Of a stretch of 8,026 bases of DNA, positions 1 to 6,030 are shown piece by piece. The notes beneath the pieces are model-generated. The model saw only the letters and a program-made list of their open reading frames with translations. It was not told the origin of the DNA and ran no database searches. This DNA is from Alphaproteobacteria bacterium (GTDB lineage Bacteria; Pseudomonadota; Alphaproteobacteria; Puniceispirillales; UBA1172): the NCBI GenBank assembly GCA_021296375.1, contig JAGWAQ010000071.1:6411-14436 (forward strand). Reading direction: 5' to 3'. The stretch's first letter is position 1; each line of letters opens with the position of its first letter. A program made the position numbers and the translations under genes.

Positions 1-115
1 AGCCAACATTACGGAACACATCATCAATTCCCCACATGGCAAATCCGGCAACAAGCGCCAGAAGGAAGATCCGCATCGGGGTAGATTTTGCGCCAGAACG
101 CATGGATTTAAGCAT
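1..115 (-). CDS. SurA/PpiD-type peptidyl-prolyl cis-trans isomerase, N-terminal fragment (cut by window edge)
   Basis: The minus strand encodes 38 residues from an ATG at 115-113, beginning MLKSMRSGAKSTPMRIFLLA and continuing through a hydrophobic stretch to GIDDVFRNVG at the window edge. A short basic head, one membrane segment (about residues 15-30) and a WGIxDVFR-like exit is the typical start of alphaproteobacterial PpiD/SurA N-terminal-domain isomerases, which are anchored in the inner membrane and help fold exported proteins in the periplasm. These genes are often divergent from tpiA in this class, as here. The parvulin domain would lie outside the window. The ribosome site is weak; a GAG lies about ten bases upstream. 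The call rests on the N-terminal pattern and gene position only, because no catalytic region is visible. Confidence 0.72.
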   Translation of the reverse strand, partial: MLKSMRSGAKSTPMRIFLLALVAGFAMWGIDDVFRNVG

Positions 116-225
116 CGGTCAAACTCATGTTGATGGGGCCGGGGGCTGATCCCGCCTTTGGCCCGTTAAAAGTGTTATATTTGACTATCATGACATGACG
201 CTGAAGTCACGCCTTTGCATGATAT

Positions 226-254
226 TTGAGCAGTTTTGTCATGACATCTGTAAT
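226..254 (+). promoter_or_regulatory. Candidate promoter for tpiA with a palindrome in its spacer
   Basis: TTGAGC (226-231) and TGTAAT (249-254) are 17 bp apart and match the sigma-70 consensus at 4/6 and 5/6 positions. The spacer holds the perfect 10-bp palindrome TGTCATGACA (237-246). A start near 261 would give tpiA a leader of about 160 nt. I found no better promoter closer to the gene, but this match is only moderate. Confidence 0.3.
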
Positions 255-262
255 CAGCTTGA

Positions 263-298
263 ACAGCCCCGCAAATAGCCCCGCTAACAGCCCCGCAA
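263..298. repeat. Three tandem 12-bp repeats
   Basis: Three head-to-tail units occupy 263-274, 275-286 and 287-298. Units 1 and 3 are identical (ACAGCCCCGCAA) and unit 2 differs at two positions. They lie in the non-coding stretch between the divergent isomerase gene and tpiA. On the minus strand they read as a (F/L)AGL repeat inside a 66-codon open frame (207-407). That frame has no ribosome site and recalls no family, so the repeat is better seen as intergenic DNA made by replication slippage. Confidence 0.8.
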
Positions 299-338
299 AA
301 GCGTATCGCCAGAAAAGGATTGCGGGTCTGGATTGCGG

Positions 339-363
339 TGATATTTTTTGATACAAAATATCA
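339..363. repeat. AT-rich inverted repeat upstream of tpiA (possible operator)
   Basis: TGATATTTT (339-347) and AAAATATCA (355-363) are perfect 9-bp complementary arms around a 7-nt centre. The site lies about 58 bp before the tpiA start, inside its presumed leader or promoter region. There is no GC-rich stem and no following U-run, so a terminator is unlikely. Its size and symmetry suit a homodimeric regulator. No regulator is visible in the window and function is inferred. Confidence 0.6.
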
Positions 364-421
364 TTATTCACACCTGCACGCTCCCGCCCCCGCCGGGGGC
401 TATCCATAAAGAGGGATCGCC

Positions 422-1168
422 ATGATTATCGCTGGCAACTGGAAAATGAACATGACACGCGACGCCGCCAGAAGTCTGGTGACCGCCCTTTCAGATGACC
501 GCGCGAATGCCGCTGGCGATAGCCAGATGGTGGTGTTTCCCCCCGCTGTTTTGATTGACACTGTCTGCGCGGCCGCATCTGGACTTGCTGCATCTGGACT
601 TGCTGTGGGTGGGCAAGATTGCCACGCCATGGACAGCGGCGCCCATACCGGTGATATCGCCGCCCCAATGCTGGCTGAGGCCGGCTGCCAATGGGTGCTG
701 GTGGGACATTCCGAACGCCGCGCTGATCATGGCGAAAGCTCTGCCATGGTGGCGGATAAAGCCCGCGCCGCGATCCGTGCTGGCTTGAAGGTGATGATCT
801 GCGTTGGGGAAACCCTTGATGAACGTGAAGCGGGCCGCGCCAATGAGGTGGTTGGCGCGCAAGTGCTGGACAGTCTGCCCGAAGGCTTGACCGCTGATCA
901 ATTTGCCATTGCCTATGAACCTGTCTGGGCGATTGGCACCGGCAAAGTCGCCAGCCCTGATGATGTTGATGATATGCACAACCATATCCGCGCGGTCTTG
1001 ACGGGGCGTGACGCATCTTATGACCGCATCGATATTCTTTATGGCGGGTCAGTCAAGCCGGATAACGCCGAGGCACTGCTGGGGCTTGATAACGTCGGCG
1101 GCGCGCTGGTTGGTGGCGCTTCCCTGAAGGCGGATGATTTCATCGCCATAGCCAGGGCGGCGGGGTAA
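422..1168 (+). CDS. tpiA: Triose-phosphate isomerase
   Basis: This cytosolic TIM-barrel enzyme interconverts dihydroxyacetone phosphate and glyceraldehyde 3-phosphate in glycolysis and gluconeogenesis. The 248-residue product has the normal family length. It opens with MIIAGNWKMN, which supplies the substrate-binding Asn6 and Lys8. The electrophilic His96 is in VGHSERR and the catalytic base Glu166 is in AYEPVWAIGTGK. Loop 6 (IGTGK) and the phosphate-binding YGGSVKPDNA and GALVGGASL strands are present. The start is set by GAGGGA at 411-416, six bases before the ATG. An in-frame 15-bp tandem duplication (575-604) gives ASGLA-ASGLA just before the GGQDCH strand, making that segment slightly longer than I recall for relatives. 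It is the first gene of the plus-strand series; secG follows after about 100 bp. Confidence 0.97.
   Translation: MIIAGNWKMNMTRDAARSLVTALSDDRANAAGDSQMVVFPPAVLIDTVCAAASGLAASGLAVGGQDCHAMDSGAHTGDIAAPMLAEAGCQWVLVGHSERRADHGESSAMVADKARAAIRAGLKVMICVGETLDEREAGRANEVVGAQVLDSLPEGLTADQFAIAYEPVWAIGTGKVASPDDVDDMHNHIRAVLTGRDASYDRIDILYGGSVKPDNAEALLGLDNVGGALVGGASLKADDFIAIARAAG
575..604 (+). repeat. Perfect 15-bp tandem duplication inside tpiA
   Basis: GCATCTGGACTTGCT occurs at 575-589 and again at 590-604 with no mismatch. The unit is a multiple of three, so the frame is kept and the protein gains ASGLA in tandem. The absence of silent differences between the copies suggests a recent event. It lies in the variable stretch before the GGQDCH strand, away from the catalytic residues. 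Confidence 0.9.
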
Positions 1169-1265
1169 TTCCGCCTCGCGACAGGTTTCCGTTATTTTTC
1201 TGGAAATTCCATGATGTTTTGGCTATAAACGCCTTTCCATTGCAAAAACCCATCGGGGAAAGCAC

Positions 1266-1586
1266 ATGATCACGATCATTTTGACCATCCATATCATTAT
1301 TGCTGTCGCGCTTGTCGGCACGGTTTTGTTGCAGCGCAGCGAAGGCGGCGGGCTTGGTATTGGCGGCGGCGGTCAAGGTGGCGGTTTCATGACCGCGCGT
1401 GGCACGGCCAATCTTTTGACCCGCACGACGGCTCTGCTGGCGGCGGCGTTTTTTGCAACCTCGATCATTCTCGCGATTCTGGCGGGCAACACCGGGACCA
1501 GCGGTTCCATCGTTGATGAAGTGGTCAAGGACACCAGTTCTGTTCCGGCTATTCCAGCGTCACCAAGCGTTCCAACCGGTCAGTAA
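1266..1586 (+). CDS. secG: Preprotein translocase subunit SecG
   Basis: SecG is the small accessory subunit of the SecYEG channel in the inner membrane and assists SecA-driven export. The 106-residue protein has the family layout: a first membrane helix at residues 1-22, a cytoplasmic loop LLQRSEGGGLGIGGGGQGGG with the glycine-rich signature, an RGTANLLTRTTA segment, a second helix at about 53-75, and a low-complexity Ser/Pro/Val tail (about 80-106). The ribosome site is GGGGAAAG (1255-1262), just before the ATG. CTTTCC at 1233-1238 could pair with GGAAAG at 1257-1262 and partly hide that site. TATAAA at 1224-1229 could be a -10, but no good -35 accompanies it. The tpiA-secG-pyrG order is usual in alphaproteobacteria. 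Confidence 0.94.
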   Translation: MITIILTIHIIIAVALVGTVLLQRSEGGGLGIGGGGQGGGFMTARGTANLLTRTTALLAAAFFATSIILAILAGNTGTSGSIVDEVVKDTSSVPAIPASPSVPTGQ

Positions 1587-1638
1587 ATTAACCTTCGCAT
1601 TTTTGCAATTTAGGTTTTCCGAAACGGCGTTTGTCTGA

Positions 1639-1644
1639 TATAGA
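1639..1644 (+). promoter_or_regulatory. Candidate -10 element placing a pyrG transcript start at or near the ATG
   Basis: TATAGA lies eight bases before the pyrG start codon, so transcription starting the usual distance downstream would begin within about two bases of the ATG. The bases before the ATG (ATAACGCCC) contain no Shine-Dalgarno match. Together these suggest a leaderless transcript. The -35 side is poor (TTTTCC at 1615-1620). The 66-bp gap also holds AAACG-G-CGTTT (1622-1632) and a weak two-part stem (AACCT 1590-1594 with AGGTT 1612-1616). Confidence 0.3.
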
Positions 1645-1652
1645 TAACGCCC

Positions 1653-3281
1653 ATGCCTCGTTTCGTTTTTATTACTGGTGGTGTGGTCTCCTCTCTCGGA
1701 AAAGGACTCGCTTCCGCCTCCCTTGGATCTCTGCTGCAAGCCCGCGGATACAAGGTTCGTCTCCGTAAACTCGACCCTTACCTGAATGTTGACCCCGGGA
1801 CGATGTCCCCGACCCAGCATGGTGAGGTTTTTGTCACCGATGATGGTGCTGAAACCGACCTCGACCTTGGCCATTATGAACGCTTTACCGGTGTTCATGC
1901 CAAGAAGTCCGATAATGTGACCACGGGTAAGATTTATTCTGATGTGCTGGCGCGTGAACGGCGCGGGGATTACCTTGGCGCGACGATCCAGGTTATTCCC
2001 CATGTCACCAACGCCATCAAGGAATTCGTTGTTTCTGACCTGACGGATGAAGATTTCGTCCTCTGTGAGATCGGCGGCACGGTGGGGGATATCGAAAGCC
2101 TGCCGTTTCTTGAAGCCATTCGCCAGTTGGGGAATGAGCTGGGGCGCGATAAATCCTGCTTCCTGCATGTCACGCTTCTGCCTTACATCGCCGTTGCCGA
2201 TGAGCTGAAAACCAAGCCGACCCAGCATTCCGTCAAGGAATTGCAATCGGTGGGGATTCAGCCGGATATTCTGTTGTGCCGGACGCCGTTTGATATTCCG
2301 GCTGAACAACGCGCCAAGATTGGCCAGTTCTGTAACGTCCGCCCTGAAGCGGTGATCAATGGTCGCGATGCCGACAGCATTTACCATGTGCCCTTGATGT
2401 ATCATCAGGAAGGGCTGGATATGGAAATCTGCCGTCACTTTGATTTGCCGCTTAATGAACCTGACCTGACGGTCTGGCGCACGATCGGCGACGCGGTGCT
2501 GAACCCTGAAGGTGAGGTCAATATCGCCGTCGTGGGCAAATACACAAGCCTGCTCGACAGCTACAAATCCCTCGCCGAAGCCCTGACCCATGGCGGGCTG
2601 AACAATCACGTTAAGGTCAACATGAACTGGATCGATTCCGAGGAGTTTGAAACCGCGGAAAACCCCATGCTTTTGCTGGAGGACGCGGATGCCGTTCTCG
2701 TTCCCGGCGGGTTTGGCCATCGCGGTTCTGAGGGCAAGATCAAGGCCATCACCATCGCCCGGGAAAAGCAGATTCCCTTCCTCGGGATTTGTTTCGGGAT
2801 GCAAATGGCGGTGCTGGAAGCGGCGCGCAATCTTGCCGGCATGCCGCAAGCGGGCTCGACTGAATTTGGCGAAACGGAATTGCCATTGGTGGGGCTGATG
2901 AGGGAATGGTCACGGGGCTATGAAGTCGAAACGCGCAGCTACTCGGATGACCTGGGGGGCACCATGCGCCTTGGCGCCTATGATTGCGTGATGGAAGACG
3001 ACAGCCTGGCGGCGCAACTTTACCAAAGCCTGTCGGTTCAGGAACGTCACCGCCACCGTTATGAAGTTAACATCAATTATCGTGATGAGCTGGAGGCTTG
3101 CGGGCTTCATTTCTCCGGCCTTTCGCCTGATGGGCTGTTGCCTGAAATCGTCGAACGTCGCGATCACCCGTTCTTTATTGCGGTGCAGTTTCACCCGGAA
3201 CTGAAATCAAAACCGTTTGACCCCCATCCTCTGTTCAGCGGGTTTGTCGAAGCCGCCGTCACCCGTTCAAGGCTGGTGTAA
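1653..3281 (+). CDS. pyrG: CTP synthase (glutamine-hydrolysing)
   Basis: CTP synthase aminates UTP to CTP using ATP and glutamine, the last step of pyrimidine nucleotide synthesis. At 542 residues it is full length and has both domains. The N-terminal synthetase domain (about 1-265) starts PRFVFITGGVVSSLGKGLAS, with the nucleotide-binding loop, followed by LRKLDPYLNVDPGTM, DDGAETDLDLGHYERF and the Mg-binding EIGGTVGDIES. The C-terminal class I glutaminase domain (about 290-540) has the oxyanion strand GGFGHRG, nucleophile Cys380 in GICFGMQ, and His514 and Glu516 in QFHPELKSKPFDPHP. No Shine-Dalgarno precedes the ATG, but the start is fixed by the conserved N-terminus. kdsA begins one base after the stop, so the two genes are almost certainly co-transcribed. 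Confidence 0.98.
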   Translation: MPRFVFITGGVVSSLGKGLASASLGSLLQARGYKVRLRKLDPYLNVDPGTMSPTQHGEVFVTDDGAETDLDLGHYERFTGVHAKKSDNVTTGKIYSDVLARERRGDYLGATIQVIPHVTNAIKEFVVSDLTDEDFVLCEIGGTVGDIESLPFLEAIRQLGNELGRDKSCFLHVTLLPYIAVADELKTKPTQHSVKELQSVGIQPDILLCRTPFDIPAEQRAKIGQFCNVRPEAVINGRDADSIYHVPLMYHQEGLDMEICRHFDLPLNEPDLTVWRTIGDAVLNPEGEVNIAVVGKYTSLLDSYKSLAEALTHGGLNNHVKVNMNWIDSEEFETAENPMLLLEDADAVLVPGGFGHRGSEGKIKAITIAREKQIPFLGICFGMQMAVLEAARNLAGMPQAGSTEFGETELPLVGLMREWSRGYEVETRSYSDDLGGTMRLGAYDCVMEDDSLAAQLYQSLSVQERHRHRYEVNINYRDELEACGLHFSGLSPDGLLPEIVERRDHPFFIAVQFHPELKSKPFDPHPLFSGFVEAAVTRSRLV

Positions 3282-3282
3282 C

Positions 3283-4110
3283 ATGACCAAAACACTGACG
3301 ATCGGTGGCATCACCTGCAGCAATTCAGCCCCCATGATGCTGATTGCCGGGCCATGCCAGATCGAAAGCACGGACCACGCCATGGATATGGCCGGGGCAT
3401 TAAAAGAGATCACCGATCGTCTTGGCATGGGGTTTGTCTACAAGTCGTCCTTTGATAAAGCCAACCGCACCTCACTGAAGGCGGAGCGGGGGCTGGGGCT
3501 GGATCAGGGGCTGAAGGCGCTGGACGCCGTGGCGAAAGCCTATGGCTGCCCGGTGCTGACCGATGTTCACCTGCCCGACCATTGCGCTGAAGTGGGGGCG
3601 GTCTGCGACGTCCTGCAAATTCCGGCGTTTTTATGCCGTCAAACTGATCTGCTTGTCGCGGCGGCGGCCACCGGCAAGGTGGTTAATGTCAAGAAAGGCC
3701 AGTTCCTGGCGCCCTGGGATATGGTTCATGTTGCCGCCAAGATTGCCGCTTCAGGCAATGACCGCATCATGCTAACCGAACGCGGCACCAGCTTTGGCTA
3801 CAACACCCTGGTGACAGATATGCGCGGCTTGCCGCAATTGGCGGAGACCGGATATCCGGTGATTTTTGACGCCACCCATTCCGTCCAGCAACCCGGTGGT
3901 CTGGGGGGGGCGTCCGGTGGCCAGCGGGAATTCGTTCCGGTGCTGGCGCGGGCGGCGATCGCGGTTGGTGTGGCCGGTGTCTTTATGGAAACCCATCAAG
4001 ACCCCGATAACGCGCCGTCCGATGGCCCGAATATGGTGCCACTGCATGAAATGGAAGCCCTGCTCAAACGCTTGCACGCATTTGACGCGCTTGCTAAAAC
4101 TCCAGAATAA
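3283..4110 (+). CDS. kdsA: 3-deoxy-8-phosphooctulonate (Kdo-8-P) synthase, metal-dependent type
   Basis: KdsA condenses phosphoenolpyruvate with arabinose 5-phosphate to make Kdo 8-phosphate, precursor of the Kdo linking lipid A to the LPS core. The 275-residue barrel starts MTKTLTIGGITC, a start that abuts the pyrG stop with AAGG upstream; a longer in-frame start at 3217 would lie inside pyrG. Conserved segments in order are AGPCQIES, KSSFDKANRTS, DVHLP, QIPAFLCRQTDLL, NVKKGQFLAPWDM, ERGTSFGYN, DATHSVQQPGG and METHQDPDNAPSDGP. Cys25 stands where the metal-independent E. coli enzyme has Asn. With His199, Glu236 and Asp247 it completes the metal site of the Aquifex-type class. A run of eight G (3903-3910) lies within LGGASGG; the frame is intact. 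CTP from pyrG is used downstream to activate Kdo. Confidence 0.97.
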   Translation: MTKTLTIGGITCSNSAPMMLIAGPCQIESTDHAMDMAGALKEITDRLGMGFVYKSSFDKANRTSLKAERGLGLDQGLKALDAVAKAYGCPVLTDVHLPDHCAEVGAVCDVLQIPAFLCRQTDLLVAAAATGKVVNVKKGQFLAPWDMVHVAAKIAASGNDRIMLTERGTSFGYNTLVTDMRGLPQLAETGYPVIFDATHSVQQPGGLGGASGGQREFVPVLARAAIAVGVAGVFMETHQDPDNAPSDGPNMVPLHEMEALLKRLHAFDALAKTPE

Positions 4111-4138
4111 CCCACGCTATTTCCAGAAAGAGACCATC

Positions 4139-5407
4139 ATGAGCGCAATTGTCGATATTCAGGCCCGGCAAATCCTTGATTCCCGCGGTAATCCTACGGT
4201 TGAGGTGGATGTTCTGCTTGAAGACGGGGGTTTTGGCCGCGCCGCTGTGCCTTCCGGGGCCTCGACCGGGGCGTATGAAGCCGTTGAACGTCGTGATGGC
4301 GGGGATGAATACAACGGCAAAGGCGTGATGGATGCGGTTGAAGCCGTCAATGGTGAGATTTTCTCCGCTCTTTCCGGCCGTGACGGGCTGGACCAGCAAG
4401 GGCTTGACGACGACATGATCGCCCTTGATGGCACGGAAAACAAATCCCGCCTCGGGGCCAATGCTATTCTTGGCGTCAGCCTTGCGATTGCACGGGCGGC
4501 CGCGGAAAGCACGGGCCAGCCCCTGTGGCGCTATATCGGCGGTATTCATGCCCATGTCCTGCCGACGCCGATGATGAATATTCTGAATGGCGGCGCCCAT
4601 GCCGACAACGCGCTTGATGTGCAGGAAGTGATGATCATGCCTGTGGCGGCGGAAAGTTTCTCCCACGGTCTGCGTGCCGGGGCTGAAGTTTTCCATGCCC
4701 TGAAGGGGCTGTTGCATGACGCCGGTTATTCCACCGCGGTGGGTGATGAAGGCGGCTTTGCCCCGGCCATCAATTCCACCGGTGAGGCGATTGACTTCAT
4801 CATGAAGGCGATCGAAAAAGCCGGCTATCGCCCGGGCGAAGACATGATGCTGGCGCTCGACGCCGCGTCAACGGAATTCTGCAAGGACGGTGTCTATCAT
4901 CTGGCGGGGGAGGGGAAATCCCTTACCAGCGACGAGATGATCAGCTACTGGCAGGATATGTGCGCTCAATACCCGATTCTGTCGATCGAAGACCCCCTTG
5001 ATGAAGACGACTGGGAGGGCTTCAAGAACATGACCGCCGCCATGGGCGACAAGCTGCAGATCGTCGGTGATGATCTCTATGTCACCAACCCCAAGCGCCT
5101 CAAGCGGGGGATCGAGGAAGCCTCTGGCAACGCCATTCTCATCAAGGTCAACCAGATCGGCACCCTGACGGAAACCATGCAGGCCGTTTCCATGGCCAAG
5201 CAAGCCGGTTTTGGTGTCGTGATCTCCCACCGTTCGGGCGAAACCGAAGACAGCTTTATCGCTGATCTGGCGGTCGCCACCAACGCCGGGCAGATCAAGA
5301 CCGGCTCCCTGTCCCGCTCTGACCGCATCGCGAAATACAACCAGCTGCTCCGCATCGAGGAAGAGCTGGGGATGAACGCGGTGTATCAAGGCGCGATTGG
5401 CCGTTGA
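4139..5407 (+). CDS. eno: Enolase (phosphopyruvate hydratase)
   Basis: Enolase dehydrates 2-phosphoglycerate to phosphoenolpyruvate, the step that also supplies the PEP used by KdsA just upstream. The 422-residue protein is of normal bacterial length. It begins MSAIVDIQARQILDSRGNPT; AGAAAGAGA at 4124-4132 is the ribosome site and sets this start over in-frame readings through kdsA. The mobile loop GASTGAYEA, the general acid Glu204 in VGDEGGFAP, Mg ligands in ALDAAS, SIEDPLDEDDW and VGDDLY, the base Lys336 in ILIKVNQIGTLTET, and Lys387 in QIKTGSLSRSDR are all present. SHRSGETEDSFIADLAVA carries the substrate-binding SHRSGE. In many bacteria enolase also joins the RNA degradosome, which the sequence alone does not show. 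A gap of about 314 bp follows before the next start. Confidence 0.98.
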   Translation: MSAIVDIQARQILDSRGNPTVEVDVLLEDGGFGRAAVPSGASTGAYEAVERRDGGDEYNGKGVMDAVEAVNGEIFSALSGRDGLDQQGLDDDMIALDGTENKSRLGANAILGVSLAIARAAAESTGQPLWRYIGGIHAHVLPTPMMNILNGGAHADNALDVQEVMIMPVAAESFSHGLRAGAEVFHALKGLLHDAGYSTAVGDEGGFAPAINSTGEAIDFIMKAIEKAGYRPGEDMMLALDAASTEFCKDGVYHLAGEGKSLTSDEMISYWQDMCAQYPILSIEDPLDEDDWEGFKNMTAAMGDKLQIVGDDLYVTNPKRLKRGIEEASGNAILIKVNQIGTLTETMQAVSMAKQAGFGVVISHRSGETEDSFIADLAVATNAGQIKTGSLSRSDRIAKYNQLLRIEEELGMNAVYQGAIGR

Positions 5408-5425
5408 TCACAAGATCGCCCGCTC

Positions 5426-5489
5426 TTCACAAGAAATTCTCTTCACAAGAAATTTTCTTCACAAGAAATTCCCTTCACAAGAAATTGAT
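5426..5489. repeat. Four tandem 16-bp repeats downstream of eno
   Basis: The 13-bp core TTCACAAGAAATT is repeated without mismatch at 5426-5438, 5442-5454, 5458-5470 and 5474-5486. Variable 3-bp ends follow each copy (CTC, TTC, CCC, GAT). The block starts 18 bp after the eno stop. A degenerate piece (ATCACAAGAT, 5407-5416) may be a relic fifth copy. Copy 2 creates the odd-centred inverted repeat AAGAAA-T-TTTCTT (5448-5460). The units are not spaced by about 30 bp and do not form hairpins like a CRISPR array. Function is unknown; slippage, regulator binding or a transcript-end element are possible. Confidence 0.92.
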
Positions 5490-5509
5490 GGAAAAATCAT
5501 TCAACTCGC

Positions 5510-5538
5510 TTGACCCGCGAATCGTCTTCTGATTCAAT
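5510..5538 (+). promoter_or_regulatory. Candidate promoter for the FtsB-like gene
   Basis: TTGACC (5510-5515, 5/6 match) and TTCAAT (5533-5538, 4/6 match) are separated by 17 bp, predicting a start near 5545 and a leader of about 175 nt. One GCGAATCGT copy begins two bases after the -35, at 5517-5525. No canonical eno terminator is visible between, so transcription could also arrive by read-through from eno. Confidence 0.4.
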
Positions 5539-5576
5539 GGAGCCATGATGCGAATCGTTTTATTTTCACGATTCGT
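5517..5576. promoter_or_regulatory. Cluster of three CGAATCGT sites, the last two forming an inverted repeat
   Basis: GCGAATCGT occurs at 5517-5525 and 5550-5558, exactly 33 bp apart (about three helical turns). Its inverse ACGATTCG follows at 5568-5575. The last two form an 8-bp perfect stem with a 9-nt loop (5559-5567). There is no U-run after it, so a factor-independent terminator is unlikely. The first site overlaps the spacer of the candidate promoter and the others lie around the predicted start, as expected for operator sites. No binding protein can be named. Confidence 0.5.
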
Positions 5577-5658
5577 AAATAATGGCCCGGCGGCGGGGTT
5601 GCGACGTGGCGACGCGACGCGCGTTTCCTGCCTGTGGTCCATGTACGGCCCGAGATTT

Positions 5659-5710
5659 GGGCTAAAGGTCTGCGCTAAAGGTCTGGGCTTAAGGTCCGGG
5701 TTTAAGGTCA
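5659..5710. repeat. Four tandem 13-bp repeats just upstream of the FtsB-like gene
   Basis: Units at 5659-5671, 5672-5684, 5685-5697 and 5698-5710 share the pattern GGGCTAAAGGTCT with one to four changes each. A 13-bp period would shift a reading frame with each gain or loss, so the block is almost surely untranslated even though a frame stays open through it from 5545. Each unit carries an (A)AAGG tract resembling a partial Shine-Dalgarno sequence, and the last runs into the real one (AGGGAG, 5710-5715). It may be slippage product only, or part of the translation start region. Confidence 0.88.
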
Positions 5711-5721
5711 GGGAGATGATG

Positions 5722-6030
5722 ATGCGACGTGTGAACAATATATCCCGTGAATTCATATACCGGATGGGGGTGTTCCTCATCGTCGGGTATTTCATTATCC
5801 ATGGCCTTGGTCTTGGGGGCGGCAAGGGGTATCTGTCCCTTGGTCAACTGGATGAGGATATTAACGCCGCCACGATTGAGCTTGCGGCGCTTCGTGACCA
5901 TCGCGAATGGCTCGAGCATCGCGTGTCCCTGGTGGCGGAAGATGAAATCGATGAAGACTTTCTCGGGGAGATTGCCCGGGCTGAAACCGGCCTGTTTGCC
6001 GCTGATGAGATCGTTATTGACTTTAACTGA
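5722..6030 (+). CDS. FtsB/DivIC-like septum formation initiator family protein
   Basis: The 102-residue protein has the FtsB/DivIC layout: a short basic cytoplasmic head (MRRVNNISREF), one membrane segment (about 15-31), and a periplasmic heptad-like coiled coil (about 38-71, LGQLDEDINAATIELAALRD continuing to HREWLEHRVSLV). A short conserved tail (EDFLGEIARAETGLFAADEIVI) follows. In this family the protein joins FtsL and FtsQ in the divisome. A gene of this type between eno and pdhA is common in alphaproteobacteria. Three consecutive ATGs stand at 5716, 5719 and 5722. AGGGAG (5710-5715) is best spaced, at six bases, for the third, so I start there. A frame open back to 5545 would add 59 residues, but those are low-complexity, come partly from the 13-bp repeats and are not family-like. 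The stop codon lies inside the palindrome of the pdh promoter. Confidence 0.82.
   Translation: MRRVNNISREFIYRMGVFLIVGYFIIHGLGLGGGKGYLSLGQLDEDINAATIELAALRDHREWLEHRVSLVAEDEIDEDFLGEIARAETGLFAADEIVIDFN

Noticed and set aside
207..407. 66-codon minus-strand open frame with a hydrophobic FAGLLAGLFAGLF stretch
   Set aside because: No ribosome binding site before its ATG, its hydrophobic part is just the 12-bp repeat translated, and it covers the tpiA upstream region; no family recognised.
1560..2849. 429-codon minus-strand frame opposite pyrG
   Set aside because: It lies antisense to the clearly conserved CTP synthase, has no recognisable domain, and long antisense frames are common opposite GC-rich genes.
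5426..5489. CRISPR array
   Set aside because: Units are 16 bp with only 3 variable bases between cores, so there are no spacers, and no cas genes are nearby.
5551..5575. Factor-independent terminator for eno
   Set aside because: The 8-bp stem is not followed by a U-run on either strand; an operator-type inverted repeat fits better.
5545..5721. N-terminal extension of the FtsB-like protein starting at 5545
   Set aside because: It passes through four 13-bp repeats that cannot keep a frame when copy number changes, lacks family similarity, and a proper ribosome site precedes the later ATGs.
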